Source: Laribacter sp. (lineage in GTDB: Bacteria > Pseudomonadota > Gammaproteobacteria > Burkholderiales > Aquaspirillaceae). From it: a stretch of DNA of 38,035 bases. The stretch is taken from the NCBI GenBank assembly GCA_018055005.1, contig JAGPIM010000004.1:1-38035 (forward strand). Reading direction: 5' to 3'. The translations under genes were made by a program, and so were the position numbers. Of this stretch, positions 31,435-38,035 are shown in pieces. A model generated the notes under the pieces. That model made no database searches. It worked only from the letters and a program-made list of their open reading frames with translations, and was not told where the DNA came from. Each line of letters begins with the position of its first letter. Position 1 is the first letter of the stretch.

Positions 31435-32125
31435 TGACAGGCAGACCGGCCAGCTGGGTGGCCAATTGCTCATCCAGTTGCGTCAGCAAGGGCAGGCCTT
31501 CTGCCAGCCAGCGGGCAAGACGGCTGGCATGGCAGTCCGGCCGGGCATACGGTTGCTCCAGCCACAGGCAGGCAATGTCCAGCAACGGTTGCAAATGTGC
31601 GCGCTGGTTCAGCAGGCTGTCGCGCCAGCGCTGGATGAACGGCCCTGAAGCAGGGGCGCACGCCGCTTGTGCATGAACGAGCCACACATGCTCGATACCT
31701 TGCTGGACATGCCGGCAAAAGCTGCCCGCCCCAGGCGGACCAACGTGGACGGCGGCACCGGCAAAGGGCGCCAGCCGGTCCAGACACGGCCGGATGGTGC
31801 TCGTGTGCTCGACCGCTGCCCCCCACGCAAGGGCAAATCCGGCCTGCTCGCCAAAAGGATGCCAGGGACCGGCAATTTCTGCGTACCGGCATTGCGCTTG
31901 CAGGCAGCTTTCATGGCGGGCCGGCAGGGTCATGAACCAATCTGTCGAGGCATCCAGTACCACGCCTCCGCCAGGCAGGCCTTGCCGGAGCAGCAGTTCC
32001 CAGCCCTCATGGTCACACAGACATACCTGTGTACAACCTTCAATGCCTTCGGCCCGCCGGTTCAATCGAGCGGCGAGCCAGGCAAGATGGGGAGAACTCC
32101 CCAGGCAGGTCAGCACAAAGGGCAT
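31397..32125 (-). CDS. Divergent 6-phosphogluconate-dehydrogenase-like protein
   Basis: A 242-aa protein. The order of motifs follows the NAD-binding half and start of the helical half of 6-phosphogluconate dehydrogenase: GVVLDASTDW (cf. the ILDAGN segment), PCLDRLAPFAGAAVHVGPPG, then GAGSFCRHVQQGIEH (cf. GAGHxVKMxHNGIEY). The N-terminal nucleotide loop is poor (CLGSSPHLAW rather than GLGxMG), the catalytic Lys of the KMxHN motif is replaced by Arg, and Asn by Gln. The protein is half the usual length. It may bind a ligand without dehydrogenase activity, or be a decaying paralogue. The frame is intact, and the gene is convergent with mtfA. Confidence 0.6.
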   Translation of the reverse strand: MPFVLTCLGSSPHLAWLAARLNRRAEGIEGCTQVCLCDHEGWELLLRQGLPGGGVVLDASTDWFMTLPARHESCLQAQCRYAEIAGPWHPFGEQAGFALAWGAAVEHTSTIRPCLDRLAPFAGAAVHVGPPGAGSFCRHVQQGIEHVWLVHAQAACAPASGPFIQRWRDSLLNQRAHLQPLLDIACLWLEQPYARPDCHASRLARWLAEGLPLLTQLDEQLATQLAGLPVTTLAHAAPHPAR

Positions 32126-32385
32126 ACCCTAACAGGTGGTCGGTGGCAGGCAGTGGGCGGGAAAAGACGGCGTAATGACGGACTCTGGCAAATTGAAAAC
32201 GGTTCTTATGATGAGTCCGGAAATGCAGAATCGTCAATGACATGTCCCGCATGGCAACATGCTCAGCCGACGGGTCAACAAGGTCAAAAGCCATTCCCTT
32301 TAAGCTGATCGACCAAGGCTCCCGGCTACTGACCCCCTGAATGGCCACCTTCACCCACTACCGGGATGACGGTGGCCGTGACGGC
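32126..32385. other. Intergenic region, no gene seen
   Basis: About 260 bp between two leftward genes. No convincing ORF, terminator with U-tract or strong promoter was found. GGCCACCTTCACCC and GGTGGCC around 32342-32376 form a modest inverted repeat near the end of the dehydrogenase gene that may serve as its terminator. Confidence 0.4.
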
Positions 32386-33333
32386 TCAGTTGACCACGTT
32401 CTGCGGCTGCCCCTGCATCCAGGCGGCAATGTTGTCCACCAGCATGCGCGCCATGGTCTGCATCGCCCCCTCGCTGGCCCATGCCACATGCGGCGTCAGA
32501 ACCAGGTTGTCGAGTGCCAGCTCCAGCAGCGGGTTACCGTCACGCGGCGGCTCTTGCGACAGCACATCAAATCCGGCACCCCCCAGGTATCCGGCACTCA
32601 GCACCTCGGCCAGTGCAGCCTCGTCAACCAGCCCGCCGCGGGCCGTATTGACCAGCACGGCATCCGGCTTCATCCGCAGCAACTCCGCCCGCCCCAGCAT
32701 GTTGCGGGTGGCATCATTCAGCGGCAGGTGCAAAGACAGCACGTCCGACGTTTCCAGCCCTTCATCAAACGACACATAGCCCGGACGCACACGGCCTGCC
32801 TCACGACGCTCCATGAAATGCACCTCCATGCCAAACGCCCGGGCCTTGTGGGCCAGTGCCTGTCCGATGTCTCCTGCACCGGCAATGACCAGCCTGGCAC
32901 CTTTCAGGTCACCGATCGGCGCTCCGAACAGGCAAAACCGTTCCGAACGCTGCCATTCCCCCGCGCGCACGGCCCGCTGGTAAGCCGCCAGTTGCCGGCG
33001 CAATACCATCATCATCATGAAAGCATGTTCGGCCACCGTATCGGCACCGTAATTGCGCACATTGCACACCGGAATGCCGCGTGCCCGGCAGGCGGCCAGA
33101 TCGACATTGTTGACCCCGGTGGCTGACACGGCCACCAGCCGGAGCCGGGGCAACTGCTCCAGCAGGCTGGCATCCAGCATCACCTTGTTGACCACCAGCA
33201 CTTCGGCATCCCGCGCCCGCTCCAGCCGTTCATCGGGAGTGGTCTGGTCGTAGTCGGTCCATTCATGCGGAACATCCAGTACCGGAAGCGGAACAGGCAG
33301 GCTGGCACGGTCAAGAAAAACAATACGGGTCAT
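32386..33333 (-). CDS. D-2-hydroxyacid dehydrogenase (NAD-dependent)
   Basis: A 315-aa oxidoreductase of the D-isomer-specific 2-hydroxyacid dehydrogenase family, interconverting a 2-oxo acid and its D-2-hydroxy acid with NAD(H). It has VSATGVNNVDL and NVRNYGADTVAEHAF in the substrate domain and the nucleotide-binding VIAGAGDIGQALA. The catalytic set is present: Arg in VNTARGGLVDE, Glu in LSQEPPRDGNPLL, His in LTPHVAWAS. It resembles glycerate/hydroxypyruvate reductase (HprA-like) subgroups, but the substrate cannot be fixed from sequence. A single gene with no partner nearby. Confidence 0.9.
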   Translation of the reverse strand: MTRIVFLDRASLPVPLPVLDVPHEWTDYDQTTPDERLERARDAEVLVVNKVMLDASLLEQLPRLRLVAVSATGVNNVDLAACRARGIPVCNVRNYGADTVAEHAFMMMMVLRRQLAAYQRAVRAGEWQRSERFCLFGAPIGDLKGARLVIAGAGDIGQALAHKARAFGMEVHFMERREAGRVRPGYVSFDEGLETSDVLSLHLPLNDATRNMLGRAELLRMKPDAVLVNTARGGLVDEAALAEVLSAGYLGGAGFDVLSQEPPRDGNPLLELALDNLVLTPHVAWASEGAMQTMARMLVDNIAAWMQGQPQNVVN

Positions 33334-33638
33334 GGTGACAGGCAGTCATGGCGGGGAAACCACCATTGTAATGGAGACACGAAGCTGGTATGCAAAATGC
33401 TTAAGTCATGATCGGGTCTCCACAGGACTGACTGGCCGGCGACCGGATGTACGGACAGGGACATCCGGTTTCCCCCGACACAGTCTTGGGTGCTGGCAGA
33501 AGATCATCATGATCGGCTGGCCAGCACTTTTTTTGTCTGCATGCCTGCCGATACCCGAATGCATTTGCATATGCACAGCCGGCATTTCCACCATGCCCGG
33601 CTTTGCCGCAAGCTGAAGGCACGATGAGGGAGAAAAAC
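33334..33638. other. Divergent intergenic region
   Basis: About 300 bp between the dehydrogenase and the methyltransferase gene. ACCGGATGT (33442-33450) and ACATCCGGT (33461-33469) form a perfect 9-bp hairpin with a 10-base loop. The ribosome binding site of the downstream gene (GAGGGAG, 33626-33632) is clear. No gene is supported. Confidence 0.45.
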
Positions 33639-34394
33639 ATGCATACAGGCAAAGTCTGGCTGATTGGCTGTGGCCCGGGCGACATGGAGCTGCTGACACT
33701 CAAGGCCGCCCGGATCCTGCAAAGCGCCGATGTCTGGCTGGTGGACGATCTGGCCGGCAAGGACATCCTGACCTTGGCACGGGCTGACGCCCGGATCGTG
33801 CATGTGGGCAAACGTGGTGGCTGCCGCTCGACGCCACAGCGCTTCATCAACCGGTTGATGGCCCGCTACGCCCGCCAGGGATTCCAGGTGGCGCGGGTGA
33901 AAGGCGGCGACGCCATGCTGTTCGGACGCGGCGGAGAAGAGCAGGCCTACCTGCACGAACAAGGCATCGAGACCGATATTATCAACGGGCTGACCAGCGG
34001 TATGGCCGCCGCCACGTCACTGGGGGTGCCGCTGACCCATCGTGACCATTGCCGGGGCGTGGCCTTTGTCACGGCCCACGGACACGATGGCGACGAGCCG
34101 GACTGGAGCGCACTGGCTCGCAGCGGGCTCACGCTGGCGATCTACATGGGCATGAAACGACTGGACCGGATCCGTGCCGGATTGCTGGCAGGCGGCCTGT
34201 CTCCCACCACGCCTGCCGCCATCGTGCAGTCCGCCAGCACGCCGTCCGAGCGGCAACTGCTCACCACGCTGGATGAACTCCCGCAGGCAGCCAGCCGCGA
34301 ACAACTGGCCAGCCCGGCCATCGTGCTGGTCGGCACCGTGATCGGACTGGCCGGACAGATGCCGCAGTCTGGCTGCAACATGCAAGTTGCTTGA
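33639..34394 (+). CDS. cobA: Uroporphyrinogen-III C-methyltransferase (SUMT)
   Basis: A 251-aa S-adenosylmethionine-dependent enzyme that methylates uroporphyrinogen III at C2 and C7 to precorrin-2, the entry to siroheme and cobalamin. Motifs: VWLIGCGPGDMELLTLKA at the N-terminus, HVGKRGGCRSTPQ, ARVKGGDAMLFGRGGEE, and LTSGMAAATSLGVPLTHRD. It is a stand-alone form without the CysG oxidase/ferrochelatase domain. Substitutions around GGDAMLFGR (commonly GGDPFVFGR) are mild. No other tetrapyrrole gene is visible nearby, so whether it serves siroheme or d1-heme synthesis is open. The ATG at 33639 follows GAGGGAG. Confidence 0.9.
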   Translation: MHTGKVWLIGCGPGDMELLTLKAARILQSADVWLVDDLAGKDILTLARADARIVHVGKRGGCRSTPQRFINRLMARYARQGFQVARVKGGDAMLFGRGGEEQAYLHEQGIETDIINGLTSGMAAATSLGVPLTHRDHCRGVAFVTAHGHDGDEPDWSALARSGLTLAIYMGMKRLDRIRAGLLAGGLSPTTPAAIVQSASTPSERQLLTTLDELPQAASREQLASPAIVLVGTVIGLAGQMPQSGCNMQVA

Positions 34395-34469
34395 GTTGCA
34401 TTCAGGCAGTTTTCACTCTGGCCGGGTTTACTGGCATGGTATTGATCCCTGTTGCCGGAGTGAATTCGC

Positions 34470-35141
34470 ATGCCATCCCCGCTGTCTGTCTGGGTCGTCG
34501 AAGACGACCCGATTCTGGGAGAAACCCTCAGCGAGCTGCTGACCGATGCCGGCTATCACTGCCGCTGGATCAATGACGGCGCTGAAGCCATGAACGAGCT
34601 GAGCCAGCCCTCCTTGCCGGACCTGGTCCTGCTTGACCTCGGCCTGCCGGGACTGGATGGCGAAATCGTGCTGGAGCGCCTGCGCGAGCAGGGCAAGGAT
34701 GTCCCGGTGCTGGTGCTGACCGCCCGTGACGCCCTTGAGCAACGCATCCGCGGGCTCAACCTCGGCGCCGACGACTATGTCGTCAAGCCGTTTGACGTCG
34801 ACGAGCTCCTCGCCCGCGTGCGCGCCCTCTTGCGACGCGCCCAGCCCGCCGGCGAACGCCGCCTGCGCTGGCGCGACGTGGAGCTGGCCGTGGATGTCAC
34901 CCAGGCCTGGCGACAGGGTGAGCCTCTGGACCTGACCGCAGTCGAACTGCGCCTGCTTTACGCTCTGATGACCCACCCGCAAATCCCGCTGTCCAAATCC
35001 CGGCTGCTGCAACTAGTCTACGACGACGTACCGGAACACAGCAGCAATCCTCTTGCCGTTCACCTGTCCAAACTGCGCCACAAGCTGGGCAAGGACAGCA
35101 TCCTGAACGAGCGCGGGCTGGGCTGGAGGCTGGCAGCATGA
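34470..35141 (+). CDS. Two-component response regulator, OmpR/PmrA type
   Basis: A 223-aa transcription regulator. The receiver domain has the acidic pocket VWVVEDDPILGE, the phosphorylation site D56 in DLVLLDLGLPG, the Thr switch in VLTARD and the Lys in DDYVVKPFD. The C-terminal winged helix (residues about 125-220) ends with the typical HLSKLRHKLGKDSILNERGLGWRL. Closest in style to QseB/PmrA/TctD regulators. It overlaps the kinase gene by an ATGA. Confidence 0.95.
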   Translation: MPSPLSVWVVEDDPILGETLSELLTDAGYHCRWINDGAEAMNELSQPSLPDLVLLDLGLPGLDGEIVLERLREQGKDVPVLVLTARDALEQRIRGLNLGADDYVVKPFDVDELLARVRALLRRAQPAGERRLRWRDVELAVDVTQAWRQGEPLDLTAVELRLLYALMTHPQIPLSKSRLLQLVYDDVPEHSSNPLAVHLSKLRHKLGKDSILNERGLGWRLAA

Positions 35142-36454
35142 AAGGCCGGCGCTGGCAGGCAGTCAAATCCTCGCTGATGCTGCGACTGTCGCTGCGGCTG
35201 GCGCTGGGTGTGCTGATCGTGGCGCTGGTAGTCGTCACCATGGTGGTCCTGCGCATCCAGCACGAAATGAAAGACCTGATGGAAGGCGAGCTGGAGCGCT
35301 CGGCCCTGATCCTGATCCACACCGAAGCTGACGACCGGACCTTGCAGGAACTGCGCAAGTACGAAGACGAGCATACGCTGGGAACGGTGTTCAGCATTTA
35401 CGACGACAGGGGCCGGCTGCTTGCCTCCAGCTCGGACCATCCGCTGCCGCTGATCAGCGATGACGACACCATCCGTTACCGCGGCAAGCCGTGGCTGGCG
35501 CATGTGCTGACCGACCACGACCGGACCATCGTGCTGGCCATGCCCGAATCAATCCAGCTGGACATGGCACGCGAAGTGCTCAAGAAACTGGTCATGCCGC
35601 TCCTGATCGCCCTGGGACTGCTGCTGCCCTGGACACTCTGGGGCGTCTGGCGCGGCTTGCGCCCCCTGTCGGCGTTTGCCCGTGAAGTCGAGGGACGCAA
35701 CCACGATGACCTCTCGGCATTCGTCACCCCGGTACCGACCGAAGCCATGCCCCTGCAACGCGCACTCAACCGGCGGCAGACCGAAATCGCCGGCCGCATA
35801 GAGCGCGAACGCCGGTTTATCGGTGATGCCGCCCATGAATTGCGGACACCTCTGGCCGGCATGCTGGCCGCACTGGATCTGGCCGAGCGCACCCCGCGTG
35901 AAGACGTGCGGACCCGGGCACTCGGCAATGTGCGCCGTGCCGGCTTGAACGCCACCCGGCTGGTCGCACAGCTGCTGGAGCTGGCCCGGCTTGACCACGC
36001 CGAGCATGCCGCGCTGGAAACGGTCGATCTGGCTGTCATGGCCCGGACACTGCGCGACAACTGGCCGGGAATCGAAATCAGCGAGCATCAGCCTGTTGCC
36101 GTGCTGGCCCGGGCCAGCTGGCTGGAACAGGCCGTCGGCAACCTGATCGAAAATGCCCGCCGTTACGGCGGCAGCGAGGTGGCCATCCGCATCGAACTGA
36201 ACGGCCCGACCATTCAGGTCATCGACAATGGCCCGGGCGTCGCGCCGGAGGTTTTGCCAAGACTCGGGGAACGCTTTTTCCGCCCGGCCGGACAGAAGAG
36301 TTCCGGTTCCGGCATCGGCCTGTCGATCGTGCGCCGCATGGTCGAACTGTGTGGTGGCAGCCTGCGGTTTGTCTCGCCTCCCGGTCAGGGGCTGACCGTC
36401 ATCATGACATTCCGTAGTGCCACAGCGTTCAGTGCAGACCGACAGCCGTCATGA
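35138..36454 (+). CDS. Sensor histidine kinase, QseC/PmrB-like
   Basis: A 438-aa membrane kinase. TM1 (LALGVLIVALVVVTMVVL) and TM2 (LVMPLLIALGLLLPWTLWGV) bracket a periplasmic sensor of about 125 residues. A HAMP-like linker is followed by the phosphoacceptor H-box FIGDAAHELRTPLAG (H233). The ATPase domain has NLIENARRYGG (N-box), VIDNGPGVAPEVLP (G1) and GSGIGLSIVRRM (G2). It phosphorylates the adjacent regulator; the stimulus is unknown. The end overlaps the convergent lrgB by 26 bp. Confidence 0.95.
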   Translation: MKGRRWQAVKSSLMLRLSLRLALGVLIVALVVVTMVVLRIQHEMKDLMEGELERSALILIHTEADDRTLQELRKYEDEHTLGTVFSIYDDRGRLLASSSDHPLPLISDDDTIRYRGKPWLAHVLTDHDRTIVLAMPESIQLDMAREVLKKLVMPLLIALGLLLPWTLWGVWRGLRPLSAFAREVEGRNHDDLSAFVTPVPTEAMPLQRALNRRQTEIAGRIERERRFIGDAAHELRTPLAGMLAALDLAERTPREDVRTRALGNVRRAGLNATRLVAQLLELARLDHAEHAALETVDLAVMARTLRDNWPGIEISEHQPVAVLARASWLEQAVGNLIENARRYGGSEVAIRIELNGPTIQVIDNGPGVAPEVLPRLGERFFRPAGQKSSGSGIGLSIVRRMVELCGGSLRFVSPPGQGLTVIMTFRSATAFSADRQPS

Positions 36455-37145
36455 ACACCGGTACGAAAACGGCAGTGGGCAAACCGGCCAGTGCCATGCC
36501 GAGGCCGGCAAACGCGCCGGTTTCGGGTGACATCTGGAAAGCCCGCGCAGCCCCAATGCCATGGGCTGCCACGCCCAGCGCCAGACCTTGCAGGCCAGGA
36601 TCCTGAATGCCCAGCCGCCGCAATAGCATCGGTCCCAGCATGGCGCCAACGATGCCGGTCACAATCACGATGGCAGCTGAAAGGGACGGCAGGCCGCCTA
36701 TGGCTTCACTGATGCCCATGGCGATTGGCGTGCTGACGGTCTTGGGGCCGAGTGACAGCAGGGTCAGCTGGCCGGCGCCCAGCGATGCGGCAATCGCCCA
36801 GGCAGTTACGGTGGCTGTCAGCACACCGGCCATCAGCCCGGCCAGCACCGGCCACGCCATGCGACGCAAGGTGGGCAGGCACAGGTACAGTGGAACCGCC
36901 ATGGCGACGGTAGCAGGTCCCAGCAGCCACTGGATGAAACCGGCACCACGGAAATAGTCCTCGAAACGGGTACCTGTCAGTACCAGGGTCGCGATGACCA
37001 GCGCCATGGCAATCAGGACCGGATTGAGCAGGGGATGTCGTTTGCCACGGATGAAAACCTGTATGGCCAGCTGGTGTGCAGCCAGTGTCAGGGCCACGCC
37101 GAACAGAGGAGTCTGTGTCAGACCCTGCCAGAGCATGGCTGTCAT
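36429..37145 (-). CDS. lrgB: LrgB/CidB family inner-membrane protein
   Basis: A 238-aa, seven- to eight-helix membrane protein. The LrgB core is clear: LLGPATVAMAVPLYLCLPTL, LLSLGPKTVSTPIAMGISEA, and the C-terminal GLALGVAAHGIGAARAF. LrgAB/CidAB proteins modulate autolysis and export of overflow metabolites such as pyruvate. It overlaps lrgA by 4 bp (ATGA), as in the standard lrgA-lrgB pair. Confidence 0.95.
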   Translation of the reverse strand: MTAMLWQGLTQTPLFGVALTLAAHQLAIQVFIRGKRHPLLNPVLIAMALVIATLVLTGTRFEDYFRGAGFIQWLLGPATVAMAVPLYLCLPTLRRMAWPVLAGLMAGVLTATVTAWAIAASLGAGQLTLLSLGPKTVSTPIAMGISEAIGGLPSLSAAIVIVTGIVGAMLGPMLLRRLGIQDPGLQGLALGVAAHGIGAARAFQMSPETGAFAGLGMALAGLPTAVFVPVFMTAVGLH

Positions 37146-37495
37146 GAAGAAGACTTTCTCAGCCGGACCTGTACCAGGCGGGCCACAACGGCCGTTGCGA
37201 TCAAGGCCAGTACGGTAGAACCGAAAATGGCGGCACTGATGGCCAGCCAGTCTTTTTCCAGCAGGCTTGCGTGAACCATCAGGCCGACACCGGCAGGAAC
37301 AAACAGCAGTGACAGGTGACGGGTAAAGCCGTCAGCCAGTCCGGTCAGGGACGGCGGTACACGTCCGTGCCATACAAGGCTGGCAAACAACAGGGCCATG
37401 CCCAGCACCGGCCCCGGAACCGGCAACGCCAGGCTTTTGGCCAGCAGCTCACCGGCAAGCTGAAAAATGACAATGACAGTCAAGGCACCTGGCAT
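37142..37495 (-). CDS. lrgA: LrgA/CidA family holin-like protein
   Basis: A small four-helix membrane protein, 117 aa from the chosen start. The family signature appears near the N-terminus: IFQLAGELLAKSLALPVPGP followed by VLGMALLFASL. Then DGFTRHLSLLFVPAGVGLMV and a final hydrophobic helix. Family members usually begin just before the FQLxGE motif, so ATG 37495 is preferred. ATGs at 37540 and 37561 would add 15-22 residues, and neither has a well-spaced ribosome binding site. It partners LrgB in murein-hydrolase or metabolite-export control. The basic C-terminus (RLVQVRLRKSSS) lies in the cytoplasm. Confidence 0.85.
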   Translation of the reverse strand: MPGALTVIVIFQLAGELLAKSLALPVPGPVLGMALLFASLVWHGRVPPSLTGLADGFTRHLSLLFVPAGVGLMVHASLLEKDWLAISAAIFGSTVLALIATAVVARLVQVRLRKSSS

Positions 37496-37664
37496 AGGAT
37501 CATCCGCAATAAAACAGGCAAGGGCGTAAGCATGCGGCATGAGTCGGCCTGCTTCAACCATGTCGCGGGCACGATTTTCCTCTCCAGACCGGGTTTGGCT
37601 TGTGATGAAAGGGATTGGTCACCGACAATGCGTATGAATACTTAATTCTTGAAGGAGCCAACTC

Positions 37665-38035
37665 ATGATGCGTCCACAGATGCCGGCCCCGCTGCGACTG
37701 GCAATCCTGTTGCTGCCCTTCGGACTGGGCGCCTGCGCCGGACTGAACAGCAGTCCGGCCGTACCGGTGATTGCCAATACGCCTGTTCTGCAACAGCCCG
37801 CTTCGCAGGCTGCCTCAATGCAGCAGGCTTTTCTGGATGAGGCCAATGCCATTGCCGACCGGGTCCGCGCCGGAAAGCTGACCCGGCTGGAGGCCGCAGA
37901 TGCCCTGAACCGCGAGCGTCTGCGGTTGTTTGGTCCCAATGCGATTGACGACGCCGTATTTACGGTTTACCGGCAGGAAACCGCGAAGCTCGAACGGGGC
38001 ATGACCACCCAGGCAGACCTGCGCCGGGTCTTGAT
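37665..38035 (+). CDS. Putative lipoprotein, partial (runs off the window)
   Basis: The first 123 residues of a secreted lipoprotein. ATGATG at 37665 is preceded by GAAGGAG (37651-37657). The signal has a hydrophobic core LAILLLPFGLGAC with lipobox LGAC. The mature part is helical and charged (FLDEANAIADRVRAGKLTRL, then EAADALNRERLRLFG). The frame is open to the last base, so the stop lies outside. Function not recognised. Divergent from lrgA. Confidence 0.8.
   Translation, partial: MMRPQMPAPLRLAILLLPFGLGACAGLNSSPAVPVIANTPVLQQPASQAASMQQAFLDEANAIADRVRAGKLTRLEAADALNRERLRLFGPNAIDDAVFTVYRQETAKLERGMTTQADLRRVL

Noticed and set aside
32195..32245. Hammerhead-ribozyme-like bases (GATGAGTCCGGAAATG)
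   Set aside because: CUGAUGA- and GAAA-like pieces are present, but the three required stems and the cleavage-site context cannot be formed.
31667..32308. 213-codon rightward ORF opposite the 6PGDH-like gene
   Set aside because: The opposite strand has recognisable dehydrogenase motifs in order. This frame is a shadow that merely continues into the intergenic region.
1..38035. CRISPR array, tRNA or rRNA genes
   Set aside because: No regularly spaced direct repeats with unique spacers and no tRNA cloverleaf or rRNA sequence were seen. The only spaced repeats are the attC sites, which differ from each other.

Overview
The window shows a betaproteobacterial chromosome, probably of the Neisseriales (something like Laribacter or Chromobacterium). 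This is inferred from gene content and from the GC-rich coding of the core genes; there is no rRNA or other taxonomic marker. About 22.7 kb is the right-hand part of a prophage and about 14 kb is ordinary chromosome.

Positions 1-12,645 hold rightward late phage genes. They encode three podovirus-type internal virion/ejection proteins (small gp14-like, 717-aa with a GH108-type lysozyme domain, 2186-aa polyvalent protein), a tail fibre, its assembly protein, a holin, a SAR endolysin, and Rz with an embedded Rz1. The block ends at a strong terminator. Positions 12,646-13,465 are a transition zone with a DUF1330 gene and a 54-codon ORF.

Positions 13,466-18,608 are the most unusual part: a six-cassette integron array without an integrase (CALIN) inside the prophage, in the same orientation as the late genes. 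Four cassettes are delimited by the diagnostic reciprocal core sites, in which the first 7-9 bases of a cassette are the reverse complement of the start of its own attC. The fifth matches over 6-7 bases and its own attC is shortened to 36 bp. The sixth lost its attC to an IS remnant. The cargo includes a large protein with a C-terminal Rx4H HEPN signature, a HEPN-like small protein, a DUF4062 protein, a DUF2628 membrane protein and two unknowns. This looks like a set of candidate anti-phage or abortive-infection genes.

Positions 18,749-22,670 carry the prophage control end: a leftward Rha-type antirepressor with its own promoter, palindromic operator and attenuator-like leader; a rightward AT-rich HNH-nuclease-like gene; and a leftward tyrosine integrase with repeated TTACTCACAAT motifs upstream. 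An internally deleted IS481-family element (23,227-24,080) with 6-bp target duplications follows.

Positions 24,137-38,035 are core chromosome. A leftward class Ia ribonucleotide reductase set (nrdA, a lipoprotein gene, nrdB) has two NrdR-type boxes 31 bp apart over its promoter, and the nrdB start lies in a perfect hairpin. Then follow an NhaD-type Na+/H+ antiporter, an MtfA-type peptidase, a divergent 6-phosphogluconate-dehydrogenase-like protein, a D-2-hydroxyacid dehydrogenase, a stand-alone uroporphyrinogen-III methyltransferase, a two-component system, LrgB/LrgA, and a partial lipoprotein gene running off the end.
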